From contig WFVA01000159.1 of assembly GCA_015491895.1 (NCBI GenBank), positions 1 through 42,068 of the forward strand: 42,068 nucleotides of DNA, given 5' to 3'. The translations under genes were made by a program, and so were the position numbers. The notes beneath the pieces are model-generated. The model ran no database searches, was not told the DNA's origin, and saw only the letters and a list, made by a program, of their open reading frames with translations. The first letter of the stretch is position 1. Each line of letters starts with the position of its first letter. The stretch comes from Albidovulum sp. Lineage in GTDB: Bacteria; Pseudomonadota; Alphaproteobacteria; Rhodobacterales; Rhodobacteraceae. Shown piece by piece: positions 1 to 9,051 of this stretch.

Positions 1-573
1 GGGCTCGATCCCGGCAAGGTGGTGTTCACCATCCTCGGGCGTCTGCACGCGGGCAAGGGGCAGGATCTTTTCCTCGAGGCGCTGGCGGCCCTGGCTGGCA
101 GCCCGCAGTGGCAGGGGGTGATTGTCGGCGTTGGTGAAATGGAAGGCGGGCTGAAGGCTCTGGCCGCGCGGCTCGGGATCGCGGAGCGGGTGCGCTTCAC
201 GGGGTTTGTCGAGAGCACCGCGCCCTGGATCGCGGCCAGCGATGTGATCGTGGTGCCCTCGCGCAAGGAAAGCCTGCCGCTGACATGCCTCGAAGGCATG
301 GCACATGGAAAGGCGGTGATCGTCAGCACCGCGGGCGATCTGGCGCGGGTGGTGGATGACGGCCGGTCCGGGCTGGTGGTGCCGATCGGATCGGCGCGGG
401 CGATCACGGCCGCGATGGCGCGATTGCTCGCCGATGAGGCCGAGCGCGAGCGATTCGGCGCTGCCGCGCGGCGCCATGTGGAGAAGCACCACAGCGCCGA
501 GAGGCTGGCAGGCGAGATGATCCGCGCCGCCCGGGATCTACTGGCGCCGCGCGAGCGTGCTGTCATGGATTGA
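1..573 (+). CDS. Glycosyltransferase family 4, C-terminal part (cut by window start)
   Basis: The reading frame is open from the first base, so this is the last 190 residues of a longer protein. It has the C-terminal Rossmann half of a GT-B retaining glycosyltransferase of family GT4: a beta-strand beginning VFTILGRLHAGKG (typical after the inter-domain linker), the stretch RVRFTGFVE, and the nucleotide-sugar binding E-x7-E signature in KESLPLTCLEGMAHGKAVI. It should move a sugar from a nucleotide donor to a lipid-linked intermediate at the inner face of the membrane. It ends tail to tail with another GT4 gene, overlapping it by 36 bases. The donor and acceptor cannot be read from the sequence. 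The family is secure; the role in the polysaccharide locus is inferred from position. Confidence 0.9.
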   Translation, partial: GLDPGKVVFTILGRLHAGKGQDLFLEALAALAGSPQWQGVIVGVGEMEGGLKALAARLGIAERVRFTGFVESTAPWIAASDVIVVPSRKESLPLTCLEGMAHGKAVIVSTAGDLARVVDDGRSGLVVPIGSARAITAAMARLLADEAERERFGAAARRHVEKHHSAERLAGEMIRAARDLLAPRERAVMD

Positions 574-1719
574 AGAAAGCCGCTCGATGAAGCGCGGGGG
601 CGAGAACTCCGCCGCCTGGCGCACCTGCCCGGCCCGCCCGATGCGCCGGGCGCGCGCGGGATCGTCCAGCAGGCCGGTGATGGCATGGGCCAGGGCCGCG
701 GCATCGCCCGGGCGCACCAGAAGGCCCGAAACCCCGTCCTCGATGATGTCGAGCGGCCCGCCCGCCCGCGCCGCGATCACCGGCGTGGCAACCGCCATCG
801 CCTCGAGCAGAACGAGGCCGAATGGCTCCGCCTCGATGGAGGTGTGGCAGAAGATATCGAAGCCCTCCATCACATCGACCATGTCCGCCAGCCGGTAGCG
901 CCAGCCCAGAAACAGCACCCGATCGCCAAGCCCGAGCCGCGCGGCCTGCTGCTTCAGATCGCGCTCGTAGTGCTCCAGCCCCTCAGGCGCGCCACCCGCG
1001 ATCACGAAGCGCACATCGCGACGGGCCCTTGCAACCCGCGCGCAGGCTTCGAGAAACACATGCACCCCCTTCCAGGGATCGAGCCGGGCGGCAAAGCCCA
1101 CGATCCTTTCCGCCTCGCCGATCCCGAGCTCGCGGCGCAGCCGGCCCGGCCGGCGCGGGGCCAGGAAGGCCTCCTGATCCAGCGCATCGGGCATGACGGC
1201 GACATTTTCCGGGCGGCGGCGAAACAGCGCCTCCACGCAGGGCTCGGACATGGCGAGAATGGTATCGGAAAGCCGCCTCACCATCTGCGCATAGGCCGCC
1301 GTCAGCACCGGCACCCGGGGGGCCATTTCGCGGATGTGCCACAGGTGCGGGGTGCGCGCGAGCTTTGCCCCGAAGGCGCCATAGAGGCAGTAGAGCGAAT
1401 TGCTGTGCACGAGATCGGGGCGGAGGCGCCGGATCAGCCGCGCCATTCGCATCACCGTGGGGATGAAGCGCATCAGATACCCGGCCTGATAGGAAAGCGA
1501 GCGGATGGTACGCAATTGCCGCATGGGCAGGAAATGCACCTCGGCCCCGGCGGCGCGCAGGCGCGCCACCAGCGGGCCGTCGCAGGGCAGCACCACAGAG
1601 GCGCGCTGCCCGGCGCCGCGCATCGCCTCTATGGTGCGCGCCAGCGCGATATCCGAGCCCCCCACCTCGGAATTGGGCTGGACATAGAGAACATGGCGTG
1701 CCGTGTCCGCGCGCGCCAT
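538..1719 (-). CDS. Glycosyltransferase family 4
   Basis: This 393-residue protein is a complete GT-B glycosyltransferase. The N-terminal acceptor domain opens with VLYVQPNSEVGGSD, where the glycine-rich loop is typical of GT4. The C-terminal donor domain has GFAARLDPWKGVHVFLEA and the E-x7-E signature in EAEPFGLVLLEAM at about residues 296-306. The ATG at 1719 is chosen because it overlaps the stop of the upstream O-antigen ligase-like gene (TGATG); the frame extends 31 codons further upstream but that part lies inside the neighbouring gene. The overlap suggests translational coupling, so the two are probably co-expressed. The 3' end overlaps the converging glycosyltransferase by 36 bases. 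It is probably a repeat-unit sugar transferase; the specific linkage is unknown. Confidence 0.92.
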   Translation of the reverse strand: MARADTARHVLYVQPNSEVGGSDIALARTIEAMRGAGQRASVVLPCDGPLVARLRAAGAEVHFLPMRQLRTIRSLSYQAGYLMRFIPTVMRMARLIRRLRPDLVHSNSLYCLYGAFGAKLARTPHLWHIREMAPRVPVLTAAYAQMVRRLSDTILAMSEPCVEALFRRRPENVAVMPDALDQEAFLAPRRPGRLRRELGIGEAERIVGFAARLDPWKGVHVFLEACARVARARRDVRFVIAGGAPEGLEHYERDLKQQAARLGLGDRVLFLGWRYRLADMVDVMEGFDIFCHTSIEAEPFGLVLLEAMAVATPVIAARAGGPLDIIEDGVSGLLVRPGDAAALAHAITGLLDDPARARRIGRAGQVRQAAEFSPPRFIERLSSIHDSTLARRQ

Positions 1720-3227
1720 CAGTAGAACTTGCTGCCCATCAGTGTTTTCACCGGCGTATCCCCGGCAAGCGCCACTCGCTTCACCGCGATCGAAAGGCCG
1801 AGCAGCAGCCACAGGAACTTGAGATATTTCGCATGCCCCAGAAGCCCACAGACGAGGAAGGCGATGAGCCCCGCCTTCACGCAGATCGCCAGCACCCGCA
1901 GATGCGGCGGGCCTCTCTTCTCGGCCATCGAAAGCTCGCGAAAGGCAAGGACGAAGATCGCGAAATAGAAGACGAAGCCCACGGCCCCGTATTCGACCAG
2001 AATTTCAAGCTCGAGATTATGCGCGCCGATGTTGGAAACCAGCTCCCGCCCCTCCTCGACGGATTTCTTCATCTCCACCGCCCAGGCCTGAAGGCGGTAA
2101 TCCTCGGGCCAGCGGGTGAGCATCGCTTCATAGAAATGGATGCCGAAACCCTTGTAGCCATAGCCGAAAACCGGTTGCTTCCACCAGAATTCGGCAGCCT
2201 TCGTCACGTAGAGCTTTCGCAGGGGCGTGCTGCCGTCCTTGAGGTATTTCGAGGAAAACATCCTGTCGATGAAGCCGGGGGGCATGTAGATGGCACCCAT
2301 CGGAATGGCGAGCGTGATGATCAGCAGCAGGGGCTTCAGCGGCACCATGCGGCGCATGAGAAGATAGATCCCCGCCGCCCCGAGGCCGAGAAAGCCTGTC
2401 CGGGTGTAGCTCAGAACCAGCGCGGCCAGCTGCAGGAAGCCGAACGAGAGCACGAAGAACCGCGGCCAGAAGCCCTCCCAGCACTGCCAGCCGTAGACCA
2501 GCAGCGGCAGGGCCATGGCGATCGTATAGGCCAGCCAGTTGGCATCGCCCACGCCGCCGGTAATGCGCTTGATGACCACCCCGTCGAGCGATTCTCGATC
2601 GATGATGCCGCCGATCATGCCCTTCGCAAGGCGCTCATCCTCGAACTCGATGGCGAGCTGGGGCAGGAAATGCTCCATCACCCCGATGATGCCGGTGGTG
2701 GCGACGGCGCCCGCAAATATCCAGACGGTGAGATCAAGCGCGCGCATCGATTGCCCGGCGATCGTGCCGACAACCGTGAGCAGCAATGTCATCTGGATCA
2801 GCCGGCTCGTGCCCTCCATGTAGTAGGTTTCAGGATTCTGAACCATGAAATCCCAGCCGAGAACCACCAAGAGAAAGCCGAAGATCGCCTTGTAGATCTT
2901 CGAAGTGGAGAGCTTCCAGCCGGCAAACATCATGTGCAGGATCACGGCCCCGAGGGTGATGGCGCCAAACATCTTGGAAACGCTGAGCGGTGCGCCGGTG
3001 ATATGGGCACTGCCGAGAACCTGAAACGACGTATTGGCAAAGACAACCACCCCGAGGCCGAAGATCGGATTGATCAGGGCAAGAAAGATGGCCATCAGCC
3101 CGATCACCACCACAAGCCCCTTCAGGGGGCCGGCCATGAGGATCAGCGCGCCGGCAAGCGCGATCCCGTAGAACAGATTGACCTTCGGGCGCACCGCGGC
3201 CCGCAAAGTGCTTTCGATCAAACGCAT
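1719..3227 (-). CDS. O-antigen ligase / polymerase-like polytopic membrane protein
   Basis: This 502-residue protein has about ten hydrophobic segments spread along its length. A large hydrophilic loop (about residues 325-410) is followed by GAHNLELEILVEYGAVGF and more membrane segments, the layout of the Wzy_C / WaaL superfamily, where a conserved histidine in the big periplasmic loop (here in GAHN) matters for glycan transfer. Family members either polymerise polysaccharide repeat units at the periplasmic face or ligate finished chains to an acceptor. Its position beside glycosyltransferases and opposite the export cluster makes a polymerase role the simplest reading, because no other Wzy candidate is visible here. 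The start at 3227 faces a 218-bp AT-rich spacer shared with the divergent cluster. Function within the superfamily is uncertain. Confidence 0.85.
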   Translation of the reverse strand: MRLIESTLRAAVRPKVNLFYGIALAGALILMAGPLKGLVVVIGLMAIFLALINPIFGLGVVVFANTSFQVLGSAHITGAPLSVSKMFGAITLGAVILHMMFAGWKLSTSKIYKAIFGFLLVVLGWDFMVQNPETYYMEGTSRLIQMTLLLTVVGTIAGQSMRALDLTVWIFAGAVATTGIIGVMEHFLPQLAIEFEDERLAKGMIGGIIDRESLDGVVIKRITGGVGDANWLAYTIAMALPLLVYGWQCWEGFWPRFFVLSFGFLQLAALVLSYTRTGFLGLGAAGIYLLMRRMVPLKPLLLIITLAIPMGAIYMPPGFIDRMFSSKYLKDGSTPLRKLYVTKAAEFWWKQPVFGYGYKGFGIHFYEAMLTRWPEDYRLQAWAVEMKKSVEEGRELVSNIGAHNLELEILVEYGAVGFVFYFAIFVLAFRELSMAEKRGPPHLRVLAICVKAGLIAFLVCGLLGHAKYLKFLWLLLGLSIAVKRVALAGDTPVKTLMGSKFY

Positions 3228-3234
3228 TCCATGC

Positions 3235-3250
3235 TTTCAATACATTTCAA
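3235..3250. repeat. Pair of TTTCAA hexamers 10 bp apart
   Basis: TTTCAA occurs at 3235-3240 and again at 3245-3250, one helical turn apart, in the AT-rich spacer between the ligase-like gene and the divergent epimerase. Similar in-phase copies occur before the genes at 9895 and 11074. This may be a regulator site; the function is inferred only from recurrence and spacing. Confidence 0.35.
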
Positions 3251-3445
3251 CAATGATGCGGAAAGGATTGCACCGGTTGGCGCGAAGTGCAAGCAAAACT
3301 CCCCTTCCAACGCGCCCCCTCGTCTGCTAGCTGTTGCTTATATTCAGAAATCCGATCATTTTCGCGGATTTTCGCATTTTGTGAAAACATATTGGAAGGC
3401 CGGAATTTGACATTCGAAAATCGGCTGAAACGGCAGCTCGAAGGG

Positions 3446-4354
3446 ATGCGCGTGCTTGTCACGGGGGCGCATGGCTTTGTCGGCAGACACGTCTGCGATC
3501 GGCTTGAGAGCCTCGGCGCCAAGGGCATCGGCCTTTCGCGAAACCCGCCTCCGCCCGGCATGCCCTCTCCGGGCGACGAACATATCCGCCTTGACCTCGT
3601 CACCGGCAATATCGCCGCCTGCCTCGCGAGCGTGAAGCCCGATGCGGTGATCCACTGCGCCGGGATAATCGGGGAGCCCGTGGATCCAGAGGGGCGCCGG
3701 GCGCTGTTTGCCGCCAATATCGAGGCGACAGCCCGCCTGATCGAGGCGGCGGCGGCAATGGAGCCCGCGCCGAAGCTGATCCTGGTTTCCTCCGCCGCGA
3801 TCTATGCGCCGATGGCGCCGGGCCAGAGCGCCATTGCCGAAGATCATCCCTGGCGCCCCGCCGGCCTTTATGGCGTCAGCAAGGCCGCGGCCGCCATGCT
3901 CGGAACGCTCGCCGCCTGGCGCGAAGGCCTGCCCGTCATCCTCGCCATCCCCTTCAACATCATCGGCCCCGGACAGCCGGAAGGGCTGGTGCCCCGTGCC
4001 TTCATCAGGCGCCTGCGGGAAAACCCCGAGGAAATCATTACCGGCGATCTTTCCGCCGTGCGCGACTGGATCGACGTGCGCGACGTGGCATCGGCTCTCC
4101 TCTGCCTGCTGGGGCGCGACGTACCCGCGGGCGCCTACAACATCGCCAGCGGGCGCGGTGTGGCGGTCAGGGCGCTGCTGGCCGAGATATGCGCGCTGAT
4201 GGGCGTGGCGCCGGAAATCAGGACCGACATTTCATCTGGAAATCCGCATGCGGTTCCGGTTAGTATCGGTGATATAAGAAAAATTGAGAAATATTGCGAT
4301 TGGTATCCAAGGTTTTCAATGAAGGGCTCTCTTTCTGATATGCTGCGTGAATGA
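3446..4354 (+). CDS. NAD-dependent epimerase/dehydratase (extended SDR)
   Basis: This 302-residue extended short-chain dehydrogenase begins MRVLVTGAHGFVGRHV, with the GxxGxxG dinucleotide loop at residues 7-13. The catalytic Y-x3-K is Y142/K146 in GLYGVSKAA, preceded by the serine strand LVSSAAIY. Such enzymes oxidise, epimerise or dehydrate nucleotide sugars. The start is uncertain: ATG 3446 gives a normal family N-terminus, but its GAAGGG lies directly against it. TTG 3407, adding 13 residues, has GGAAGG seven bases upstream and may be the true start. It opens the plus-strand cluster, 33 bases before the next dehydratase gene. The last 90 bases are clearly richer in A+T than the rest. The substrate cannot be assigned. 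Confidence 0.85.
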   Translation: MRVLVTGAHGFVGRHVCDRLESLGAKGIGLSRNPPPPGMPSPGDEHIRLDLVTGNIAACLASVKPDAVIHCAGIIGEPVDPEGRRALFAANIEATARLIEAAAAMEPAPKLILVSSAAIYAPMAPGQSAIAEDHPWRPAGLYGVSKAAAAMLGTLAAWREGLPVILAIPFNIIGPGQPEGLVPRAFIRRLRENPEEIITGDLSAVRDWIDVRDVASALLCLLGRDVPAGAYNIASGRGVAVRALLAEICALMGVAPEIRTDISSGNPHAVPVSIGDIRKIEKYCDWYPRFSMKGSLSDMLRE

Positions 4355-4387
4355 GAGAAACTGATCCCCTCATTGCGGGAGACGGGA

Positions 4388-5377
4388 ATGTATTGGCAAG
4401 GAAAGCGCGTCCTGGTTACGGGCGGCGCGGGCTTCATCGGAAGCCATCTGTGTGAAAGATTGCTGGACGCTGGCGCGGATGTGACCGTTTTCACGCGCTA
4501 CACCTCCAATGGCATCCAGGGGGCGCTCCTCGATCTTCCGGCCGAGCGCTACGAGGCGCTCTGCATCATCGCGGGCGATCTGCGCGATGCCTCGGGAGTG
4601 GAGGCGGCGGTGGCGGGGCAGGATGTCGTCTTTCACCTCGCCGCCCATATCGGCATTCCCTATTCCTACGTGCACCCCAATGACGTCGTGCAGGTTAACG
4701 TGAACGGCACCGTCAACCTGCTCGAGGCCTGCCGGCGTGCGGGCACGGGGCGGATCGTGCTTTTCTCCACCTCCGAAACCTACGGCACCGCGCAATATAC
4801 CCCGATCGACGAAGATCACCCCATGCACCCGCAATCGCCCTATGCGGCGAGCAAGGTTTCGGCCGATCAGATCGGGCTTTCCTATGCCCGCTCCTTTGAC
4901 ATGCCGATCACCATCTGCCGCCCCTTCAATACCTACGGCCCCCGCCAGCCCGCGCGCGCCGTGCTGCCCACGATCATCGTTCAAGCGCTGGCGAGCGAGG
5001 AGATCCGCCTCGGATCGCTCACCCCGCGCCGCGATCTCCTCTATGTGCGCGATACCGCCGCCGGCGCCATGCGCATGGCGGAAGAGGAATCCACGATCGG
5101 CACCACGCTCAATCTCGCCACCGGCAGTGATATTTCCATCGGCGAACTTGTGGATATAGTGCAGGCCGAGCTTGGCACCGACAAGCCGATCGTCACCGAC
5201 GAGGCGCGCATCCGCCCCGAGAAAAGCGAGGTGATGCAGCTTCTGGGCGATGCCGGGCGGGCGCGCGAAATGCTGGGCTGGGCACCTGAAACCGGGCTGA
5301 AGGAGGGCATCCGCGAAACCATCGCCTGGGTCGAGCGCAACATGCATCTTTTTCACGACAGGGGATACAGAATCTAG
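4388..5377 (+). CDS. LegB-like nucleotide-sugar 4,6-dehydratase
   Basis: This 329-residue extended SDR has the Rossmann loop GGAGFIGSHL at residues 12-21, the strand FSTSETYGTAQY, catalytic Y152 and K156 in SPYAASK, and the later block RPFNTYGPRQPARAV. SETYGTAQY, PIDEDHP and RPFNTYGPRQ are what I recall of the LegB-type subgroup, 4,6-dehydratases acting on UDP-GlcNAc or GDP-linked sugars on the way to deoxy-amino or nonulosonic sugars. It would make a 4-keto-6-deoxy sugar nucleotide. GGGAG seven bases before ATG 4388 decides the start over an in-frame TTG at 4373. No aminotransferase or nonulosonate synthase follows, so a complete legionaminate route is not shown; the product more likely feeds the local repeat unit. 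The reaction class is reasonably sure, the exact substrate is not. Confidence 0.85.
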   Translation: MYWQGKRVLVTGGAGFIGSHLCERLLDAGADVTVFTRYTSNGIQGALLDLPAERYEALCIIAGDLRDASGVEAAVAGQDVVFHLAAHIGIPYSYVHPNDVVQVNVNGTVNLLEACRRAGTGRIVLFSTSETYGTAQYTPIDEDHPMHPQSPYAASKVSADQIGLSYARSFDMPITICRPFNTYGPRQPARAVLPTIIVQALASEEIRLGSLTPRRDLLYVRDTAAGAMRMAEEESTIGTTLNLATGSDISIGELVDIVQAELGTDKPIVTDEARIRPEKSEVMQLLGDAGRAREMLGWAPETGLKEGIRETIAWVERNMHLFHDRGYRI

Positions 5378-5423
5378 ATTTGCCACGCTTTTTCAAGACG
5401 TTTTTTGAAGGGAGTTGTTTCAC

Positions 5424-6140
5424 ATGCAAGCGGTCATTCTTGCCGGCGGACAGGGGCAGAGGCTGAGGCCCTACACATCCGTTCTGCCCAAGCCACTGAT
5501 GCCGATCGGCGATCGCCCGATCCTCGATATCATCCTGCGCCAGCTGAAGCATCATGGCGTGGACGAGGTGATCGTCGCGCTCGGCTATCTCGGGCCGCTG
5601 ATCCAGTCCTATCTCGATCAGTCGGAGATCGGGCAGCAGATGAACATCCGTTATCACTGGGAGGAAAAGCCGCTTGGCACCGCCGGCGCGATCGGCACCA
5701 TCGAAGGGCTCGATGCGCCCTTCTTCGTGATGAACGGCGACATCCTCACCTCGCTCGATTACGGGCGCATGTATCAGGCCCATCTCGATGACGATGCCGA
5801 TCTCACCGTGGGCACGGTGCGTACCGAAGTGCAGATCGAGCTTGGCGTGCTGTCGGTGGACGAAAGCGGCCATGTCATCGGCTATGACGAAAAGCCGACC
5901 ATGAGCTACGCCGCCAGCATGGGAATCTATGTCTATTCCCCGCGCATCCTCGAGCGCATCAGGCCCGGCGAATATCTCGATGCGCCGAGCCTCGTGCTCG
6001 ATCTCATCGCCGACAACCGCCGCGTGCTCTCCCATGCCCCCGATTGCAGGTGGATCGACATGGGCAACCGCGGCGAGCACGAGCGCGCCTCGGAGGAATT
6101 CCTCAACAACAGGTCCGTCTATCTGGAAGGCGAATGCTGA
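5424..6140 (+). CDS. Sugar-1-phosphate nucleotidyltransferase
   Basis: This 238-residue protein is a single-domain NTP_transferase. The nucleotide-binding signature LAGGQGQRLRPYT is at the N-terminus, followed by the PKPLMPIGDRPILD motif, and the sugar/metal site by FFVMNGDILTSLD. It joins a sugar 1-phosphate to an NTP, releasing pyrophosphate and an NDP-sugar. The length fits short mannose-1-phosphate guanylyltransferase or glucose-1-phosphate nucleotidyltransferase relatives without an added isomerase or left-handed helix domain. The ATG at 5424 is preceded by AGGGAG nine bases upstream; an in-frame TTG at 5415 is too close to that site. Its TGA overlaps the ATG of the export gene (TGATG), so it is probably translated together with the export set. 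The base and sugar specificity are not determined. Confidence 0.88.
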   Translation: MQAVILAGGQGQRLRPYTSVLPKPLMPIGDRPILDIILRQLKHHGVDEVIVALGYLGPLIQSYLDQSEIGQQMNIRYHWEEKPLGTAGAIGTIEGLDAPFFVMNGDILTSLDYGRMYQAHLDDDADLTVGTVRTEVQIELGVLSVDESGHVIGYDEKPTMSYAASMGIYVYSPRILERIRPGEYLDAPSLVLDLIADNRRVLSHAPDCRWIDMGNRGEHERASEEFLNNRSVYLEGEC

Positions 6141-7387
6141 TGCGCGCCGCGATCCGAAATCTCCTCGCCGGCCTCTTCGCACTGCTCGCCGCATCCGCCA
6201 TCCTTTCTGCCGAGGGAACGCCATCCGTTCCTCTGGGCGAAGGCGACAGGCTCAACCTGCGCATCTTCGGACAGGAGAACCTTTCCGGCATCTACAGGAT
6301 CGGCCCCGGTGGGGAGCTTGTCATCCCCGGGCTCGGCCTGGTGGAAGGGCCGAAGAGCTTTGGCGAAATGCGCGCGGCCGTGCAGGCGCTGATCGACAAG
6401 AATCTCGGCCTGCCCGAAACGGCCTTTTCCCTCACGGTGGAGGAATGGCGCCCGATCGTGGTGGGGGGATACGTGGCCGAACCGGGCGCAAGGCCCTACC
6501 GGCCGGGTCTGCGGGCGGCCCATGCGATCGCGCTTGCGGGGGGCTGGCGCATCCGCCAGGGCGATGCGCTGACGCAGGTGATCCAGATCAACCAGGAGCG
6601 CGAGCGCCTTGCCCAGGCCCGCACCCGGCTTGCAAAAGCGCTGATCACCCGCGCCCGCCTCGATGCCGAACTGGCCGGCGATCCCCCCCCCGATGCGCCA
6701 CCGCCCGAGGCCGCGGCTCTCGCCGGCGAAGCCCGCGCCCGCGCGCTGGCCGCGACCGAGCGCGAAATCGCCGAAACCCGGCGGCGCAATTTCGAACTGG
6801 CCCGCAAGCGCATCGGGGCCGCGCTCGATATCAACACCGAGGATATCGCCGCCCAGAAAGCGCTCACCTCCTCGCTGAAAACCCAGCTCGAACTGGTGCG
6901 CGGCGATCTCGAAAGGCTGAAGCCCCTGATCGAGACCGGATCCATCACCGGAGCGCGCATCCTCGCGCTCAGGCGCGATTTCGTCGAGATCGAGGGGCGC
7001 GTGGGCGAGGCGGAGGCCTCGCTTGCCAAGGCGCGCACCGGGCGGGTCGTGCTCGAGGAGGAAAGGAACGTGCTCGCGCTCCAGATCCGTCTTGACAGGC
7101 TGAGCGAACGGGCCGCCAACGCGCTTGAAATCCTCGAGGCCCGGGCCACGATCGATTCGATCATCGATACGCTTGAAAAGATCGGCGAAAGCCCGCTCGC
7201 GATCGGTGCCGGCCGGCGTGAGGGCGATTGCCGGCTGGTGATCCTGCGCCAGCAGCCCGGAAGCGATGCTCCCGCCGTGATCGAGGCCGATGCCATGACC
7301 CCGCTCCTTCCGGGCGATCTCCTTCAGGTCGGCCGCAAGCACAAGAGCTGCCCAGAAATCCTGCTCATGAATGGAATTTCCCGATGA
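6140..7387 (+). CDS. ExoF-like polysaccharide export protein (Poly_export/SLBB)
   Basis: This 415-residue secreted protein has an N-terminal signal peptide (about residues 1-24, ending near ASAILSAEG). A Poly_export domain follows (LGEGDRLNLRIFG to about residue 105), then an SLBB-like segment (VVGGYVAEPGARPYRPGL), and a long charged helical region (about 150-345) likely to form coiled coil, rich in Arg, Glu and Ala. This layout resembles rhizobial ExoF rather than the compact Wza. It should form the outer-membrane or periplasmic channel for polysaccharide export. The start is either ATG 6134 or ATG 6140. GGAAGG at 6125-6130 is nine bases from 6140 but only three from 6134, so 6140 is preferred, overlapping the previous stop. 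The 3' end overlaps the Wzz-type gene by ATGA. Confidence 0.88.
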   Translation: MRAAIRNLLAGLFALLAASAILSAEGTPSVPLGEGDRLNLRIFGQENLSGIYRIGPGGELVIPGLGLVEGPKSFGEMRAAVQALIDKNLGLPETAFSLTVEEWRPIVVGGYVAEPGARPYRPGLRAAHAIALAGGWRIRQGDALTQVIQINQERERLAQARTRLAKALITRARLDAELAGDPPPDAPPPEAAALAGEARARALAATEREIAETRRRNFELARKRIGAALDINTEDIAAQKALTSSLKTQLELVRGDLERLKPLIETGSITGARILALRRDFVEIEGRVGEAEASLAKARTGRVVLEEERNVLALQIRLDRLSERAANALEILEARATIDSIIDTLEKIGESPLAIGAGRREGDCRLVILRQQPGSDAPAVIEADAMTPLLPGDLLQVGRKHKSCPEILLMNGISR

Positions 7388-9051
7388 AAGGTATTTTTCA
7401 GCACAGGAGGCCGGATTCCGAAAGCCGCAAGGCCTTTGCCCTGACGGCCGAACACGCCGTTTCCCCCGGCAAGGGCAATGACGCCGCCCAGCCCTCGCGC
7501 CATCTCTGGACACCCCCCGATGCCTTCCGCATTCTCTCGGCGCTCTCCAACAATGCGGTCTGGCTCCTGATCGCCCCGATCCTCGCTCTCGCTCTGACGG
7601 TGCTCTACATCCAGATCAGCAACCCGTCCTATGAGATCGGCGCCCAGGTGATGGTGCGCTTCGGCCAGGAACTGGCAGCCCCTCCCACTGTATCCGCCCA
7701 GTCCCGCCAGCAGGTCGTCCCGATCTCGAAGCGACTCGAGGATACCACCGCCGAAGTGCAGATCATGAAGGATCCCGAGCTTGTGCGGCTTGTTGTCGAG
7801 GATCTGGGGGTGGATTTCTTCTATGCCGAGCCCGAGCCCGTGACGCTCCTGCAGAAGATCAAGCGGGCGCTGAGCCATATCGTGCGCGACATCAAGGAGG
7901 GGATCCGCTCCTTCATGGTCAGGATCGGCGTGCTGCCGGAGCTGAGCAGAAAGGATCGGGTGATCCTCTATCTGCAATCGGCGCTCTCGATCGAGCATGT
8001 CTCGCGCTCGGACGTGATCGAACTGAAGCTGAAATACCCCGATCCCGAACTGGGCGAGGAAATCCTGCGCCGATTCCTCAAGCATTACTTCGAGAAGCGC
8101 GAAAAGATCTACCGGGATGACATGATCTCCGCCTTCTTCGCCGGCGAGATCGAGCCGATCGAACAGGCCCTGAAGGCGGCGGAGGACGAATACCGCGCAA
8201 CCCGGGAGAGCCTGCGCGCCTGGTCCGTCGAGGATCAGCGCAGCCTTCGCGTGCGCCGCCACGAGGCGCTTTCGCAGGAGCTCGGGGATACGCTTTCCGC
8301 CATCGCATCGGCAAAGGCCCGCCTGCGCGAGATCGAGGAAGCCCTTGCCCGGACCCCGGAATTCGTGCCCTCCCTTTCCTCGCGCCATGCCAATCCGATG
8401 CGCGACCAGCTCGAATTGAAGCTGATCGATCTGGAATTGCAGCTTGATTCCGACAAGCGCAGATTCGGCGAGAAATCCCAGCAGGTGCTTGGCCTCATGC
8501 GCAAGATTGAGGAGCTGAAGGGCCGCCTCGCAACCGAACCGGAGATCGTGCAGAACGAGGTGGTGACCAAGAGCAATCCCCTGCGCGAGGCCCTGAAGAA
8601 GGAAAAGCTCGACACCGAACTGATGATCTCCGGCAGCGAGGTGCATGCCGAAAACCTGCGCGCCGAGCTTGCCGGCCTCGAGCAGAAGCTCGGCGAGCTT
8701 GACGGCGCCGGCCTTGCCCTGATGCGCAAGCTGCGTGATGTGGAGAGGCTGCGGCGCAAATACGAGCGCTACCAGGACGGCCTCGATGAAGCCCGTATCG
8801 CCTCGGCCATTTCGGAGGCCAACATCTCCAATGTGGTTGTCATTGCCGATCCCGATGGCGGCGTGGCGCCGGTGAAGCCCAGGGTGTTCCGGCTGTTTGT
8901 CGTTGCCATCCTGTTTTCGCTCATTGCCGCGAGCGGGCTCATCCTGCTGATCGATTCCCTGCGCCCGAAGATCCGCAGCAACAGGGATATCGTCGATCAG
9001 GTGGGCGAGCGCACGATCGTGCGCGCCGTGGCAGAGAAGGGAAGGCGGTAA
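7384..9051 (+). CDS. Wzz/ExoP-type polysaccharide co-polymerase (no kinase domain)
   Basis: This 555-residue inner-membrane protein has a transmembrane helix at about residues 57-78, a large periplasmic part and a second helix at about 503-526 (VVAILFSLIAASGLILLIDSL). The Wzz fold begins right after the first helix (YEIGAQVMVRF). Long heptad-like Glu/Lys/Leu-rich stretches (about 260-350 and 390-490) indicate coiled coil, as in GumC/ExoP-type co-polymerases that set chain length and bridge to the outer-membrane exporter. The cytosolic tail after the second helix is only about 30 residues, so the kinase domain fused in ExoP is absent; the next gene supplies a separate one. It starts at ATG 7384, overlapping the previous TGA, and its TAA overlaps the next ATG. 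Confidence 0.9.
   Translation: MKGIFQHRRPDSESRKAFALTAEHAVSPGKGNDAAQPSRHLWTPPDAFRILSALSNNAVWLLIAPILALALTVLYIQISNPSYEIGAQVMVRFGQELAAPPTVSAQSRQQVVPISKRLEDTTAEVQIMKDPELVRLVVEDLGVDFFYAEPEPVTLLQKIKRALSHIVRDIKEGIRSFMVRIGVLPELSRKDRVILYLQSALSIEHVSRSDVIELKLKYPDPELGEEILRRFLKHYFEKREKIYRDDMISAFFAGEIEPIEQALKAAEDEYRATRESLRAWSVEDQRSLRVRRHEALSQELGDTLSAIASAKARLREIEEALARTPEFVPSLSSRHANPMRDQLELKLIDLELQLDSDKRRFGEKSQQVLGLMRKIEELKGRLATEPEIVQNEVVTKSNPLREALKKEKLDTELMISGSEVHAENLRAELAGLEQKLGELDGAGLALMRKLRDVERLRRKYERYQDGLDEARIASAISEANISNVVVIADPDGGVAPVKPRVFRLFVVAILFSLIAASGLILLIDSLRPKIRSNRDIVDQVGERTIVRAVAEKGRR

Noticed and set aside
685-1725. 346-codon plus-strand frame opposite the GT4 gene
   Set aside because: It has antisense composition (His/Arg/Pro/Ala), and the minus-strand frame has clear GT4 motifs.
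1698-3410. 570-codon open frame on the plus strand opposite the O-antigen ligase-like gene
   Set aside because: The translation is rich in His, Arg, Gln and Glu with no recognisable domain, as expected for the mirror of a hydrophobic membrane protein in high-GC DNA.
4388-6140. Legionaminic or pseudaminic acid pathway
   Set aside because: Only a LegB-like dehydratase and a generic nucleotidyltransferase are present. No aminotransferase, acetyltransferase, NeuB-type synthase or CMP transferase is seen.
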